Shown here: one piece after another, positions 8,802-16,833 of the stretch
Layout of the letters: every line of letters starts with the position of its first letter
How positions within the stretch are numbered: the stretch's first letter is position 1
Source of the DNA: JANQPA01 sp964628385
GTDB taxonomy: Bacteria > Bacteroidota > Bacteroidia > Chitinophagales > Saprospiraceae
Length of the DNA: 45,188 nt
NCBI GenBank assembly: GCA_964628385.1
Contig: CAZVOD010000032.1
Location: 1-45,188 of the forward strand
Reading direction: 5' to 3'
Position numbers and translations under genes: made by a program
Notes under the pieces: generated by a model
The model's input: only the letters and a program-made list of their open reading frames with translations
What the model was told of the DNA's origin: nothing
The model's database searches: none

Positions 8802-9860
8802 TCAGGCATGTCTTCTGATTTTTCGAAGTGCCAAAGTCAGCCAGGCTGTCAAAGCTGATGCTATTAATACAAGAATTAAAATTAAAGTGTGCATTTCAAA
8901 GAGCTCATGGCTGGCAAATACGGCGGCAATAAAAATAGAGTTAATAAATACCAGGACGGCTGTAGCCTGCATGTGTGACAGGCCGTAGTCAATGAGCAGG
9001 TGGTGAATGTGGCGTCGGTCCGGTTTGAAAGGCGAATTGCCTCTGATAATTCGGGTTACAAAAACTCGGATAGTATCAAAAAGTGGTAAAATCATAATAC
9101 CAATAGCAACGGCAGGAATGGCGTGAAATTTGTAGGGGTTATTATCATCGAGATAGTAATTCAGGTCAATGAACTTGATAATCAATATGGCTGATACAAT
9201 ACCGACGAGTAAGGAGCCGGTATCTCCCATAAATATTTTAGCTGGTGTGAAATTATATCTCAGAAAGGCCAGTACTGCGCCAGCAGTAGTAAATGCAACG
9301 ATGGCCAGCTCAATGCGGTCTACAATAAAGAACCAACTACCCAGGACACCGGCAATAAGGGCAGCGATGCTGCCGGCAAGGCCATTAATACCATCTATAA
9401 GATTAAAAGCGTTAACGATAACCAGAATAGTAAAAAGGGAAAGAAATATGTAGAAAATGCGTCCAAGCTCATCGTGAATGCCAAAAAGCCCGTATAAACT
9501 GGTAAGCTCTATATCTGACTTAAATACCAATATGGAGGCTGCCAGAACCTGGCCGATCAACTTTTTGGTAGGAGAAATGGGCAGGATATCGTCTTTAGCA
9601 CCAACTAGGAAAATGATGATGAAAGAACATAAAATATATTGTAAGTTACCAAACTCACGGAAGGGCGTCCATAAGATAATAGAGAAAATAGCACCTGCAA
9701 AGATACCTATTCCACCCAGAGAAGGCGTTTTGACAGTGTGCGAACTTCGCTCTCCCGGCTCATCGAATAAGTGCTTTTCTTTGGCAATAAAGATAATTGA
9801 AGGGATGGTAAAGTATGCTAAAGTAAAAGCAGTTAGAAAGCTGGCAATAATCACATACAT
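8802..9860 (-). CDS. Undecaprenyl-phosphate sugar-1-phosphate transferase (WecA/TagO-like)
   Basis: This enzyme moves a sugar-1-phosphate, typically GlcNAc-1-P, from UDP-sugar to undecaprenyl phosphate on the inner membrane and so starts polysaccharide assembly. The family motifs are in order: VGAKDDILPISPTKKLIGQ (D90, D91), NLIDGINGLAG (155-163), MGDTGSLLVG (211-220) and RRHIHHLLIDYG (283-293). I chose the ATG at 9860, giving 352 residues. The frame stays open back to 9992, but that extension adds an implausible soluble N-terminus. The HIHH motif separates it from MraY and points to WecA/TagO types. It is the probable initiating enzyme for the Wzx/Wzz/ligase block encoded convergently. The exact sugar is unknown. 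Confidence 0.9.
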   Translation of the reverse strand: MYVIIASFLTAFTLAYFTIPSIIFIAKEKHLFDEPGERSSHTVKTPSLGGIGIFAGAIFSIILWTPFREFGNLQYILCSFIIIFLVGAKDDILPISPTKKLIGQVLAASILVFKSDIELTSLYGLFGIHDELGRIFYIFLSLFTILVIVNAFNLIDGINGLAGSIAALIAGVLGSWFFIVDRIELAIVAFTTAGAVLAFLRYNFTPAKIFMGDTGSLLVGIVSAILIIKFIDLNYYLDDNNPYKFHAIPAVAIGIMILPLFDTIRVFVTRIIRGNSPFKPDRRHIHHLLIDYGLSHMQATAVLVFINSIFIAAVFASHELFEMHTLILILVLIASALTAWLTLALRKIRRHA

Positions 9861-10149
9861 AAGAAGGAAGTTTACTTCAAACAAAAATAGCACAGTTTTA
9901 AGGCAGATGCAGCATTTAACAGAGATATTTATATCTACATTCAGATAATTTTGGTAGACTATAAATCCAGACATATAAAAGTTATAGATCACTGTACTTT
10001 ACCCATAGTTTTCTTAATTTTGTACAAATTTCTTTTGAAAAAGAAAAGAATAGGGTCGATTAACAGCAGAATATCACCCGATATGAGGTTAAGTTGAAGG
10101 TATGGTACGATAATTATTGTATTTTCAAAAGAAAAGACTTACCTGGCCA

Positions 10150-10167
10150 AAAAGGAGCGATCTTTTC
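10150..10167 (+). repeat. 18-bp element shared with the Wzz-like leader
   Basis: AAAAGGAGCGATCTTTTC matches the element at 5812-5829 at 17 of 18 positions and sits 33 bp before the uppS start. The AAGGAG core looks like a ribosome-binding site, but it is too far from the start to act as one for uppS. Confidence 0.35.
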
Positions 10168-10200
10168 CAGCGATAAGTCAAAAAAAAAGACGGGGCTACA

Positions 10201-10944
10201 ATGGACTTAAAATCACAAATAAATTTGGAACGTCTTCCTGAGCATATTGCTATCATTATGGATGGTAACGGCCGTTGGGCCAAACAACACGGAAGACCAA
10301 GAGTTTTTGGACATAGAAATGGTGTAAAAGCCGTTCGGGAAACGACCGAGGCCGCTGCAGAGCTGGGGGTTCCTTACCTTACGCTCTATGCTTTTTCTAC
10401 AGAAAACTGGAAACGACCTCGCCTGGAAATAGATGCTTTAATGCATCTGCTGTTGGAAACGCTACACAAAGAGATCAATACGCTGATGAAGAATGATATC
10501 AAACTGGAAGCTATCGGCGATACTTCCAGCTTGCCTACCTCCACTTACAATGCGCTAATGAATGGTATTGAACGAACTCAGCATAACAAGCGGATGACTC
10601 TGATCCTAGCTTTGAATTATAGCTCCAAATGGGAAATTTTGCAAGCCAGCCAACGGCTTGCTCAAAAAGTAAAAGATAAAGAAATCAATCCTGAAGATAT
10701 CTCAGAGCAGCTTTTCAACCAGGAGCTGAGTACAGCCGGAAAGCCGGACCCAGAATTGCTCATCAGAACCAGCGGTGAATGTCGGCTCAGTAATTTCTTG
10801 CTCTGGCAGCTGGCATACGCAGAGCTCTACTTTACGTCTACCTTCTGGCCGGACTTCAGAAAAGAACATCTGTACAAAGCCATCATTGATTTTCAACGAA
10901 GGGAAAGACGTTTTGGAAAAATAAGTGAACAACTTGTACCTTAG
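10201..10944 (+). CDS. uppS: Undecaprenyl diphosphate synthase (isoprenyl transferase)
   Basis: UppS adds eight isoprene units to farnesyl diphosphate to make the C55 lipid carrier for peptidoglycan and surface polysaccharides. The catalytic aspartate is D21 in IMDGNGRWAKQHGRPRVFGH. Further signatures are LTLYAFSTENWKRP (residues about 60-73), RTSGECRLSNFLLWQLAYAE near residue 195 and FWPDF after it. At 247 residues it is full length, soluble and peripheral. It precedes bamA, as is usual in Bacteroidota, but with an 184-bp gap that contains no gene. Its product feeds the WecA, Wzx and ligase functions encoded nearby. Confidence 0.97.
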   Translation: MDLKSQINLERLPEHIAIIMDGNGRWAKQHGRPRVFGHRNGVKAVRETTEAAAELGVPYLTLYAFSTENWKRPRLEIDALMHLLLETLHKEINTLMKNDIKLEAIGDTSSLPTSTYNALMNGIERTQHNKRMTLILALNYSSKWEILQASQRLAQKVKDKEINPEDISEQLFNQELSTAGKPDPELLIRTSGECRLSNFLLWQLAYAELYFTSTFWPDFRKEHLYKAIIDFQRRERRFGKISEQLVP

Positions 10945-10979
10945 CATACAACCTGCCACGCTATTCTACTATCGTTATT

Positions 10980-11007
10980 GGCGTCCATTGGATAACATAA
11001 TGACGCC
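10980..11007 (+). terminator. Hairpin between uppS and bamA (weak terminator candidate)
   Basis: GGCGTCCATT and AATGACGCC can pair with one bulged C around a 9-base loop. No U-tract follows, so termination is doubtful. It could instead be an RNA structure within a joint transcript. Confidence 0.35.
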
Positions 11008-11128
11008 TGAAGGATAAAAATGGAGTTTATCAGGGTTATGAAAATAGGGTTTACTCCGTTATCTTCGTGCTCGCATTGGATATCATCCGGTGGTTTAATA
11101 AATTTCTTAATATTTTGGCTTTCTGAAG

Positions 11129-13657
11129 ATGAATGACTTTGTACTATTAAAACGACTATTTATACTGGGCGGCTTGCTGCTGTTCAGTTTCTATTCGTTT
11201 GGACAACAGATCGATACGCTACCGCTCTACGATTATTCCGAAACAAAAGAATTTGAAATCGGTGGTATCAATGTAATGGGTAACGATTATAGCGATGAAA
11301 ATGCCATTACAAGCATTTCCGGCCTGCGGGTGGGAGAAAAGATTCGTATTCCGGGCAATAAAATTCCGAAAGCTATCAAAGCACTATGGAAGCTTCGCCT
11401 ATTTACGGATGTCAAAATTGTAAAGGAAAAAACTATAGGTGACGTTATATTTTTGGAAATAAGGGTGCAGGAACGGCCCCGGCTTTCTCAGTATGCCTAC
11501 GAAGGCACCAAAAAATCTTACCATGATGACCTCAATGAAGAGGTTAATCGCTTCTTGCTAAAAGGCGGTATTGTCACCGATAATATTAAAGTAAATGCCA
11601 GAGAGGCCATCGAGCAGTTTTTTGTCGATAAAGGCTACATGGATGTGGAAGTGACAGTACGCGAAATGCCAGACCCTTCGAGGGTCAATTCTGTACAGTT
11701 GATATTCGAGATTGACAGAAAAGACAGGGTAAAGATTGCCAGCATCGAATTTGTGGGTAACGAAAGTGTTAAAGAAAAAAAATTACGTAAACAGCTGGAT
11801 AATACCAAGAAAAAGGGACGCTTGTTCGGCTCTTCTAAATTCATTCAATCAGAATATGAGAATGATAAAAAAGCTCTGGTAACCTATTACAATAACATCG
11901 GATATCGAGACGCCAGAGTCGTAAGAGATAGTATTTGGAGAGCGGAAGATTCCGGCCACCTGAATCTTAAAATATTTATCGATGAGGGCGATCGCTACTA
12001 CTTCAGAAATATTGACTGGAAAGGGAACTCTATTTATGATGCTCAATATTTGTCTAATGTACTGGGCATCCAAAAAGGCGATCCCTACAACCAGCAACTA
12101 CTGGAAACTCGTCTGAGGTTTAGCCAAGATGGACGGGATATTAGCTCGTTGTATCTGGATAATGGATATTTATTCTTTCAGGTGGATCCAGTAGAAGTTG
12201 CTATAGTTGGAGACTCTATCGACCTAGAAATGAGAATTTACGAAGGCCCACAGGCGACAATCGATAAGGTAGTCATTGCCGGTAATGACCGGACGCACGA
12301 GCATGTTGCCCGCCGTGAATTGAGGACTTTCCCGGGAGAAAAGTTCAGCCGTACAGATATTATTCGTTCTCAGCGTCAATTAGTAGCACTGGGGTATTTT
12401 GACCCTGAAACAATGCAGATCAATACACCGGTTAACCCTCAGCGCGGTACGGTAGATATTGAATATTTAGTTGAGGAAAAACCCTCTGATCAGTTAGAGC
12501 TTTCAGCAGGTTGGGGTGGACAACGAAGAGTAATTGGTACACTTGGCGTATCTTTTAATAATTTTTCTTTGAGAAATCTTTTTAATAAAGAAGCTTGGAA
12601 ACCCTTGCCGATGGGAGATGGTCAGCGACTTTCGCTCCGTGCACAAACGAATGGTGACTTCTTTCAGTCTTATAATGTTTCTCTTACAGAGCCATGGTTA
12701 GGCGGTAAAAAGCCCAACTCTTTTACGGTTGCAGGATTCTACAACCGTTTTGCTTTCGGTACGAGAAATACTTCTTCCTACCAAACCTTTAATATCGTTC
12801 AGGGATCTATAAGTCTGGGTACGAGATTGAAGTGGCCGGATGACAACTTCATATCCAGTACAGCAATTAACTTGCAAACGCTTACACTGAACAACTGGGA
12901 ACGCGGTTTATTCCGTACAGATGAAGGAGTACTGGTAGAAGAAGGAGCCTACAATAACTTTAGTATCAAGCAGACTATTGCCCGTAGTACGGTCAGTGAT
13001 CCGATCTTCCCTAGAAATGGTTCGTCGGTATCTCTTTCCGTACAGTTTACGCCGCCCTACTCTCTTTTTGACGATAGAGATTATTCAGAGGCAACCGTTG
13101 AAGAGCGCTTTCGTTGGCTCGAGTATCACAAGTGGCGCTTTGATGCTCAGTGGTATACTCCGGTTGCCGGAAAGCTCGTATTGAAGGCAGAGGTTAAAAT
13201 TGGTATACTGGGTAGTTACAACCAGGAGATCGGTACCGCACCGTTCGAACGCTTCCAGCTAGGGGGAGATGGTATCAACAACCAGCAATTTGGCTTCCAG
13301 GGAGTTGATATTATCTCTTTGAGAGGTTATGAAGTGGAGGAGGTCAACCCCGCCGGAACTGCAGCCGCTGGTGCACCCGCTTTTGATAAATTTACACTGG
13401 AATTGCGTTATCCACTATCACTCAATCCAAGTTCATCAATCTATGTACTGGCCTTTGCACAAGGCGGTAACTCCTGGAGTAGACTGAGAGACTTCAACCC
13501 GTTCGATTTAAGAAGATCAGTTGGGTTTGGGGTCAGAGTATTTCTGCCTATGTTTGGTACACTTGGATTTGATTACGGTATAGGTTTCGATAAAAATGGC
13601 GATTCCCTGAGCGATCTTGGTGATTTCAACATCGTCCTAGGATTTGAACCTGAATAA
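11129..13657 (+). CDS. bamA: Outer membrane protein assembly factor BamA
   Basis: BamA is the essential outer-membrane barrel that inserts other barrel proteins. A signal peptide covers about residues 1-25 (LFILGGLLLFSFYSFGQQ). Five POTRA-like repeats fill about residues 40-445, seen as recurring blocks such as IGGINVMGNDY, IASIEFVGNESV, YYFRNIDWKGNSIYD and IDKVVIAGNDRT. The Omp85 barrel runs from about 455 to the end, including LELSAGWGGQRR and SVGFGVRVFLPMFGTLGFDYGIGFD. The 842-residue length is normal for Bacteroidota. The protein ends GFEPE rather than with an aromatic residue. Unlike many relatives, no OmpH/Skp chaperone genes follow; instead a strong terminator lies 17 bp downstream. 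Confidence 0.95.
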   Translation: MNDFVLLKRLFILGGLLLFSFYSFGQQIDTLPLYDYSETKEFEIGGINVMGNDYSDENAITSISGLRVGEKIRIPGNKIPKAIKALWKLRLFTDVKIVKEKTIGDVIFLEIRVQERPRLSQYAYEGTKKSYHDDLNEEVNRFLLKGGIVTDNIKVNAREAIEQFFVDKGYMDVEVTVREMPDPSRVNSVQLIFEIDRKDRVKIASIEFVGNESVKEKKLRKQLDNTKKKGRLFGSSKFIQSEYENDKKALVTYYNNIGYRDARVVRDSIWRAEDSGHLNLKIFIDEGDRYYFRNIDWKGNSIYDAQYLSNVLGIQKGDPYNQQLLETRLRFSQDGRDISSLYLDNGYLFFQVDPVEVAIVGDSIDLEMRIYEGPQATIDKVVIAGNDRTHEHVARRELRTFPGEKFSRTDIIRSQRQLVALGYFDPETMQINTPVNPQRGTVDIEYLVEEKPSDQLELSAGWGGQRRVIGTLGVSFNNFSLRNLFNKEAWKPLPMGDGQRLSLRAQTNGDFFQSYNVSLTEPWLGGKKPNSFTVAGFYNRFAFGTRNTSSYQTFNIVQGSISLGTRLKWPDDNFISSTAINLQTLTLNNWERGLFRTDEGVLVEEGAYNNFSIKQTIARSTVSDPIFPRNGSSVSLSVQFTPPYSLFDDRDYSEATVEERFRWLEYHKWRFDAQWYTPVAGKLVLKAEVKIGILGSYNQEIGTAPFERFQLGGDGINNQQFGFQGVDIISLRGYEVEEVNPAGTAAAGAPAFDKFTLELRYPLSLNPSSSIYVLAFAQGGNSWSRLRDFNPFDLRRSVGFGVRVFLPMFGTLGFDYGIGFDKNGDSLSDLGDFNIVLGFEPE

Positions 13658-13673
13658 TGGATTTCTTACAAAC

Positions 13674-13712
13674 AAAAAAAGCACTTTTCTATCTGTAGGA
13701 AAGTGCTTTTTT
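13674..13712. terminator. Bidirectional rho-independent terminator after bamA
   Basis: An A-rich 5' arm with GCACTTTTC pairs with GGAAAGTGCTTTTTT across an 8-base loop. The T-run follows on the plus strand and the A-run gives a T-run on the minus strand. It sits between bamA and the convergent small gene ending at 13729, so it can serve both. Confidence 0.9.
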
Positions 13713-13728
13713 ATTATACCCATTATTG

Positions 13729-13896
13729 CTAGTAGAAGAATGTTTCCAACCAGGAAAGTATCTTATAGCGGTCTTTTATTAGCCATACAATGAGCGCAAT
13801 TCCCAAAAATATAGAAATCAGCCGGATATTTTTTAGCGAACCTTCATAGCGTTCGCGCTGGCTTTTATATTTGATTTTTCTGCTTTGATAACCCAT
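13729..13896 (-). CDS. Small single-pass membrane protein, unknown function
   Basis: I do not recognise this 55-residue protein. It starts MGYQSRKIKYKSQRERYEGS, a very basic N-terminus, followed by one hydrophobic segment (IRLISIFLGIALIVWLI, about residues 24-40) and a short aromatic tail, so it is probably a small inner-membrane protein with the N-terminus inside. I chose the ATG at 13896, which puts it 34 bp after rsgA. The frame stays open to 13980 but that would overlap rsgA. It is the last gene before the terminator, which supports it being a real gene in the pcrB-rsgA transcript. Confidence 0.6.
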   Translation of the reverse strand: MGYQSRKIKYKSQRERYEGSLKNIRLISIFLGIALIVWLIKDRYKILSWLETFFY

Positions 13897-13930
13897 AGAA
13901 CAATGTTTTTTTGATGGGCTAAAGATATGG

Positions 13931-14887
13931 TTAAATCTTCTTTTGTCGGCGTTCCCAATAGTTTTGCTCTTCAATTTCATCCAATAAAGTCAGATAATTA
14001 ATATATCTGAGCTCACTGATATGGTGCTCATCCAGCGCTTTTTTAACAGCGCATTTAGGTTCATCCCGATGTAAACAGGCACCGCCAAACTTACAGTCGG
14101 AAGATAACTCAAAAAATTCTCTAAAATTATGAGCCAGGTCAATGGGCTCAAGGTTATTAAAGGCCAGCGTCTTGATACCAGGCGTATCAATAATAGAACC
14201 CCCAAAATTGAGCTCATACATTTCGGCAAATGTCGTGGTGTGTTGTCCTTTACCAGAACTGTCAGAAAGCTCGCCCGTCCTTAAATCCAGATTGGGTTGG
14301 ATAGAATTGATCAAGGTAGACTTTCCGACCCCCGACTGCCCGCTGATCAGCGTGGTCTTGTCTTTGAGAAGTGCTTTAAGTTCATCTGTACCTGCCCCGG
14401 TAGTAGCCGATACCAGCAATACCTGATAGCCAATATCTGTGTATATTTCTTCGAGCACTTCAAATATTTCCATAGCTTCCTCATCATACAGATCTGACTT
14501 ATTGAAAACAATGGTTGTCGGAATATTATAAGGCTCCGTCATAATCAGAAAGCGATCGATAAAGCCTTGCTTTAGGTTGGGCTCTACAATGGTCATGATC
14601 AATATAGCCTGGTCGATATTGCTGGCCAGAATATGAAGATCATGCTTACGGCGGGGAGACTGACGGACTACATAGTTGCTGCGGTCCAGAATATTTCTTA
14701 TAGAACCCGTTTCTTCTTCTCCTTTTTCCAAAATGATTTTTACTACATCGCCTACCGCCACGGGGTTGGTCACCTTTAATCCGTCCAGGCGAAAGCGCCC
14801 GGCTATTCTGCTAGGTATAATGCGACCATCTTCCAGTTTAACATTATACCACTTCCCTGTTGATTTTATGACTATTCCTTTCTCCAA
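13931..14887 (-). CDS. rsgA: Ribosome small-subunit-dependent GTPase A
   Basis: RsgA (YjeQ) is a circularly permuted GTPase that helps late maturation of the 30S subunit. The order of motifs shows the permutation: an OB-fold N-terminus (about residues 1-70), G4 NKSD at 129-132, G1 GQSGVGKST at 183-191, G3 DTPG at 234-237. A C-terminal zinc site follows, with C265, C271, H273 and C279 (CKFGGACLHRDEPKC). At 318 residues it is full length. It lies 78 bp after pcrB on the same strand and is followed by the 55-residue membrane protein. Confidence 0.97.
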   Translation of the reverse strand: MEKGIVIKSTGKWYNVKLEDGRIIPSRIAGRFRLDGLKVTNPVAVGDVVKIILEKGEEETGSIRNILDRSNYVVRQSPRRKHDLHILASNIDQAILIMTIVEPNLKQGFIDRFLIMTEPYNIPTTIVFNKSDLYDEEAMEIFEVLEEIYTDIGYQVLLVSATTGAGTDELKALLKDKTTLISGQSGVGKSTLINSIQPNLDLRTGELSDSSGKGQHTTTFAEMYELNFGGSIIDTPGIKTLAFNNLEPIDLAHNFREFFELSSDCKFGGACLHRDEPKCAVKKALDEHHISELRYINYLTLLDEIEEQNYWERRQKKI

Positions 14888-14965
14888 CTGTCTGCGTTTT
14901 CTTTATTATTTCAATGGAGCAACATCCTTAATAGCTTTCAAAGTTCAATGAAGGTAGATAAAATT

Positions 14966-15739
14966 TTAGGTCGTAAGACTGGAATCAGCCGAAAAGATTT
15001 TGATTGCTCTACTAATAGCGTGAACCCTTTGGGGGTCTTTTTCCAGAATATTCCCGACAACAATTAGGTCAGCACCGGCTTGTGTAGCTTCTTTGGCGGC
15101 AGCTGGTGTCCTGATACCTCCACCAACGATAATGGGCGTCTGCACAGCTTTGCGAACGGCACTGATCATTCCTGGCGTAACCGGTTGTTGAGCGCCGCTA
15201 CCTCCGTCAAGGTAAATCATTTTCAATCCCAAATATTCGGCAGCAATCGCAGTACAGGCAGCAATATCGGGCTTATCAGCTGGTATAGGAGAAGTGTTGC
15301 TCATGTACGAAGCCGTGGTAGGCTGACCGCCATCAACAAGCATATATCCCGTTGAGATGACTTCTAATTGGGAAGCTCTTAGGTAAGGCGCGGCCACTAC
15401 ATGCTGCCCGATCAATAATTCAGGGTTGCGCCCTGATACTAAAGATAAAAAAAGAATAGCATCAGCTTCATCACAAATCTGGAGTACGCTTCCCGGAAAT
15501 AAAACGGTAGGAATATCAGTATGCTGTTTGATAGTTCTGAGAGTGGCCGTCAGGTGATCCTTAAATAACAAGCTGCCGCCTACAAAAAGAAAGTCAACCT
15601 GGGCCGTATTGGCATGATCCGTCATTGTTTTGATCTGTTCCGCATCGACTTTGTCCGGATCAATGAGAACCGCAAGTTGTTTCAACCTTTTATGGGAATT
15701 GGAAAAAATAGTATTGTAAATGTTCCTGGATGAATTCAT
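14966..15739 (-). CDS. Geranylgeranylglyceryl/heptaprenylglyceryl phosphate synthase (PcrB family)
   Basis: This TIM-barrel prenyltransferase joins glycerol-1-phosphate to a polyprenyl diphosphate, making an ether lipid of archaeal type. The signatures are the N-terminal LAVLIDPDKVD (residues about 21-32), the central KMIYLDGGSGAQQPV and the phosphate-binding VGGGIRTPAAA plus DLIVVGNILEKDP near the C-terminus. The length of 257 residues suits group II GGGP synthases, known in Bacteroidota. No glycerol-1-phosphate dehydrogenase or downstream ether-lipid gene is in the window, so its biological product here is unclear. rsgA follows after 78 bp. Confidence 0.88.
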   Translation of the reverse strand: MNSSRNIYNTIFSNSHKRLKQLAVLIDPDKVDAEQIKTMTDHANTAQVDFLFVGGSLLFKDHLTATLRTIKQHTDIPTVLFPGSVLQICDEADAILFLSLVSGRNPELLIGQHVVAAPYLRASQLEVISTGYMLVDGGQPTTASYMSNTSPIPADKPDIAACTAIAAEYLGLKMIYLDGGSGAQQPVTPGMISAVRKAVQTPIIVGGGIRTPAAAKEATQAGADLIVVGNILEKDPQRVHAISRAIKIFSADSSLTT

Positions 15740-16029
15740 TTGTATTGTTTTCCGGTTTATTGTAGCCTCTCAGCTATCGATTTTCGTAAAAATAAAAATA
15801 CTATGCCTTATTTACAGTCCCACCTACTGCTTAACGTTCCTAATTTATTTTTTATCATAAAAAAGTAAGCCTGTGGAGCTAATTCAAATGAGTGGAGGTT
15901 GAGCAGACTGTAACATTTAACAGCCATGAAAACGTTTACTCTCTTTGACTTTCCGGTAAGCCTTCCAGAACTACACTGGATATCATGTGCAGACTGCCAG
16001 CAAATCGTCTGACAACGATTCCAACTCAC

Positions 16030-16809
16030 TCAAAATCCATAAGAGAATCCGGTTGATAAGTCATACATCGCCGGGGGCACCGTAATTGGGGGTTGGTTAT
16101 CATAGATAAGATTGAAGGTCATATTCATGGATAAACCTTTAACCAGCTTGGCAGAAAAAATCAATTTAGTAGACAGGCGATAATCATTAAAGTTTGCCAG
16201 GTTAGGCTGAAAATAAGTGATATTATTAACACTTACATATTCATTGAATTTGTAGGAGATTGAAATGTAGCTGCTTAGGCGATTATCTTTGTTGAAAACA
16301 ATATCTTCCTCATCAGCTGAAGTCTCTTCGTATTCGTACATATACAAAAGACCTGCGTAAGCGCTGTTATCTTTTTTCTTAAAGAGTTCATACCTCGGGC
16401 CAAAGCCATTGAGCATCCTTAAATCAATTTCCTGGATTTCATCGTACTGGATTTGACTAAAAAGTTCCAGCGTAAGTTTGGGAGAAAGGTTTTGATTGTA
16501 GCGAATATGGGCAAATCCCTTGTTGTTGAAATTAGTAGGAAGTGCTCCGGTATTGAGGTTGGTAAAACGAGTAAGGCTGTAACCAATCAGCCCCAGCCAT
16601 TTTGATTTTTCATTATTAATTTCAACTCTTATATCGGCACTGGGCCTTAGTGACAGCCCCGCTTTGTTTCTGGTTAGTCCGAATCCCAGGTCTATCAGGC
16701 CTGATACTTTTTCATCTTCATCAAATCTTAGTTCTTCTGTATTGACAATTTGAGCGTTTATTTTAAAAAAAAGTAGTACGGCTACTATCAGCAGGAATAA
16801 TTTTTTCAT
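16030..16809 (-). CDS. Putative outer-membrane beta-barrel protein (DUF481/YdiY-like)
   Basis: A 259-residue secreted protein. A signal peptide occupies about residues 1-19 (KKLFLLIVAVLLFFKINAQ). The rest alternates short amphipathic strands, for example WLGLIGYSLTRF, KLTLELFSQIQYDEI, YAGLLYMYEYEE and LSSYISISYKFNEYVSV, and ends STGFSYGF with the terminal phenylalanine typical of outer-membrane barrels. The strand pattern and FSQIQYDEIQ segment resemble DUF481 proteins, but this was judged by eye. The serine-hydrolase gene ends 24 bp upstream on the same strand, suggesting a two-gene operon. The function is unknown. Confidence 0.7.
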   Translation of the reverse strand: MKKLFLLIVAVLLFFKINAQIVNTEELRFDEDEKVSGLIDLGFGLTRNKAGLSLRPSADIRVEINNEKSKWLGLIGYSLTRFTNLNTGALPTNFNNKGFAHIRYNQNLSPKLTLELFSQIQYDEIQEIDLRMLNGFGPRYELFKKKDNSAYAGLLYMYEYEETSADEEDIVFNKDNRLSSYISISYKFNEYVSVNNITYFQPNLANFNDYRLSTKLIFSAKLVKGLSMNMTFNLIYDNQPPITVPPAMYDLSTGFSYGF

Positions 16810-16833
16810 AGTCTTTTTTTGGGTGTTATAGGT

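Noticed and set aside
8548..8988. 146-codon plus-strand frame overlapping crcB
   Set aside because: It is the antisense shadow of crcB and the 3' end of the WecA-like gene, both with clear family motifs on the minus strand.
9861..9992. N-terminal extension of the WecA-like protein
   Set aside because: The extra 44 residues are not typical of the family, whose proteins begin with the membrane segment that starts at the ATG at 9860.
15808..16029. 73-codon minus-strand frame in the gap between the DUF481-like gene and pcrB
   Set aside because: Composition is not protein-like, no ribosome-binding site is visible and no domain can be recognised. The 290-bp gap otherwise shows nothing.
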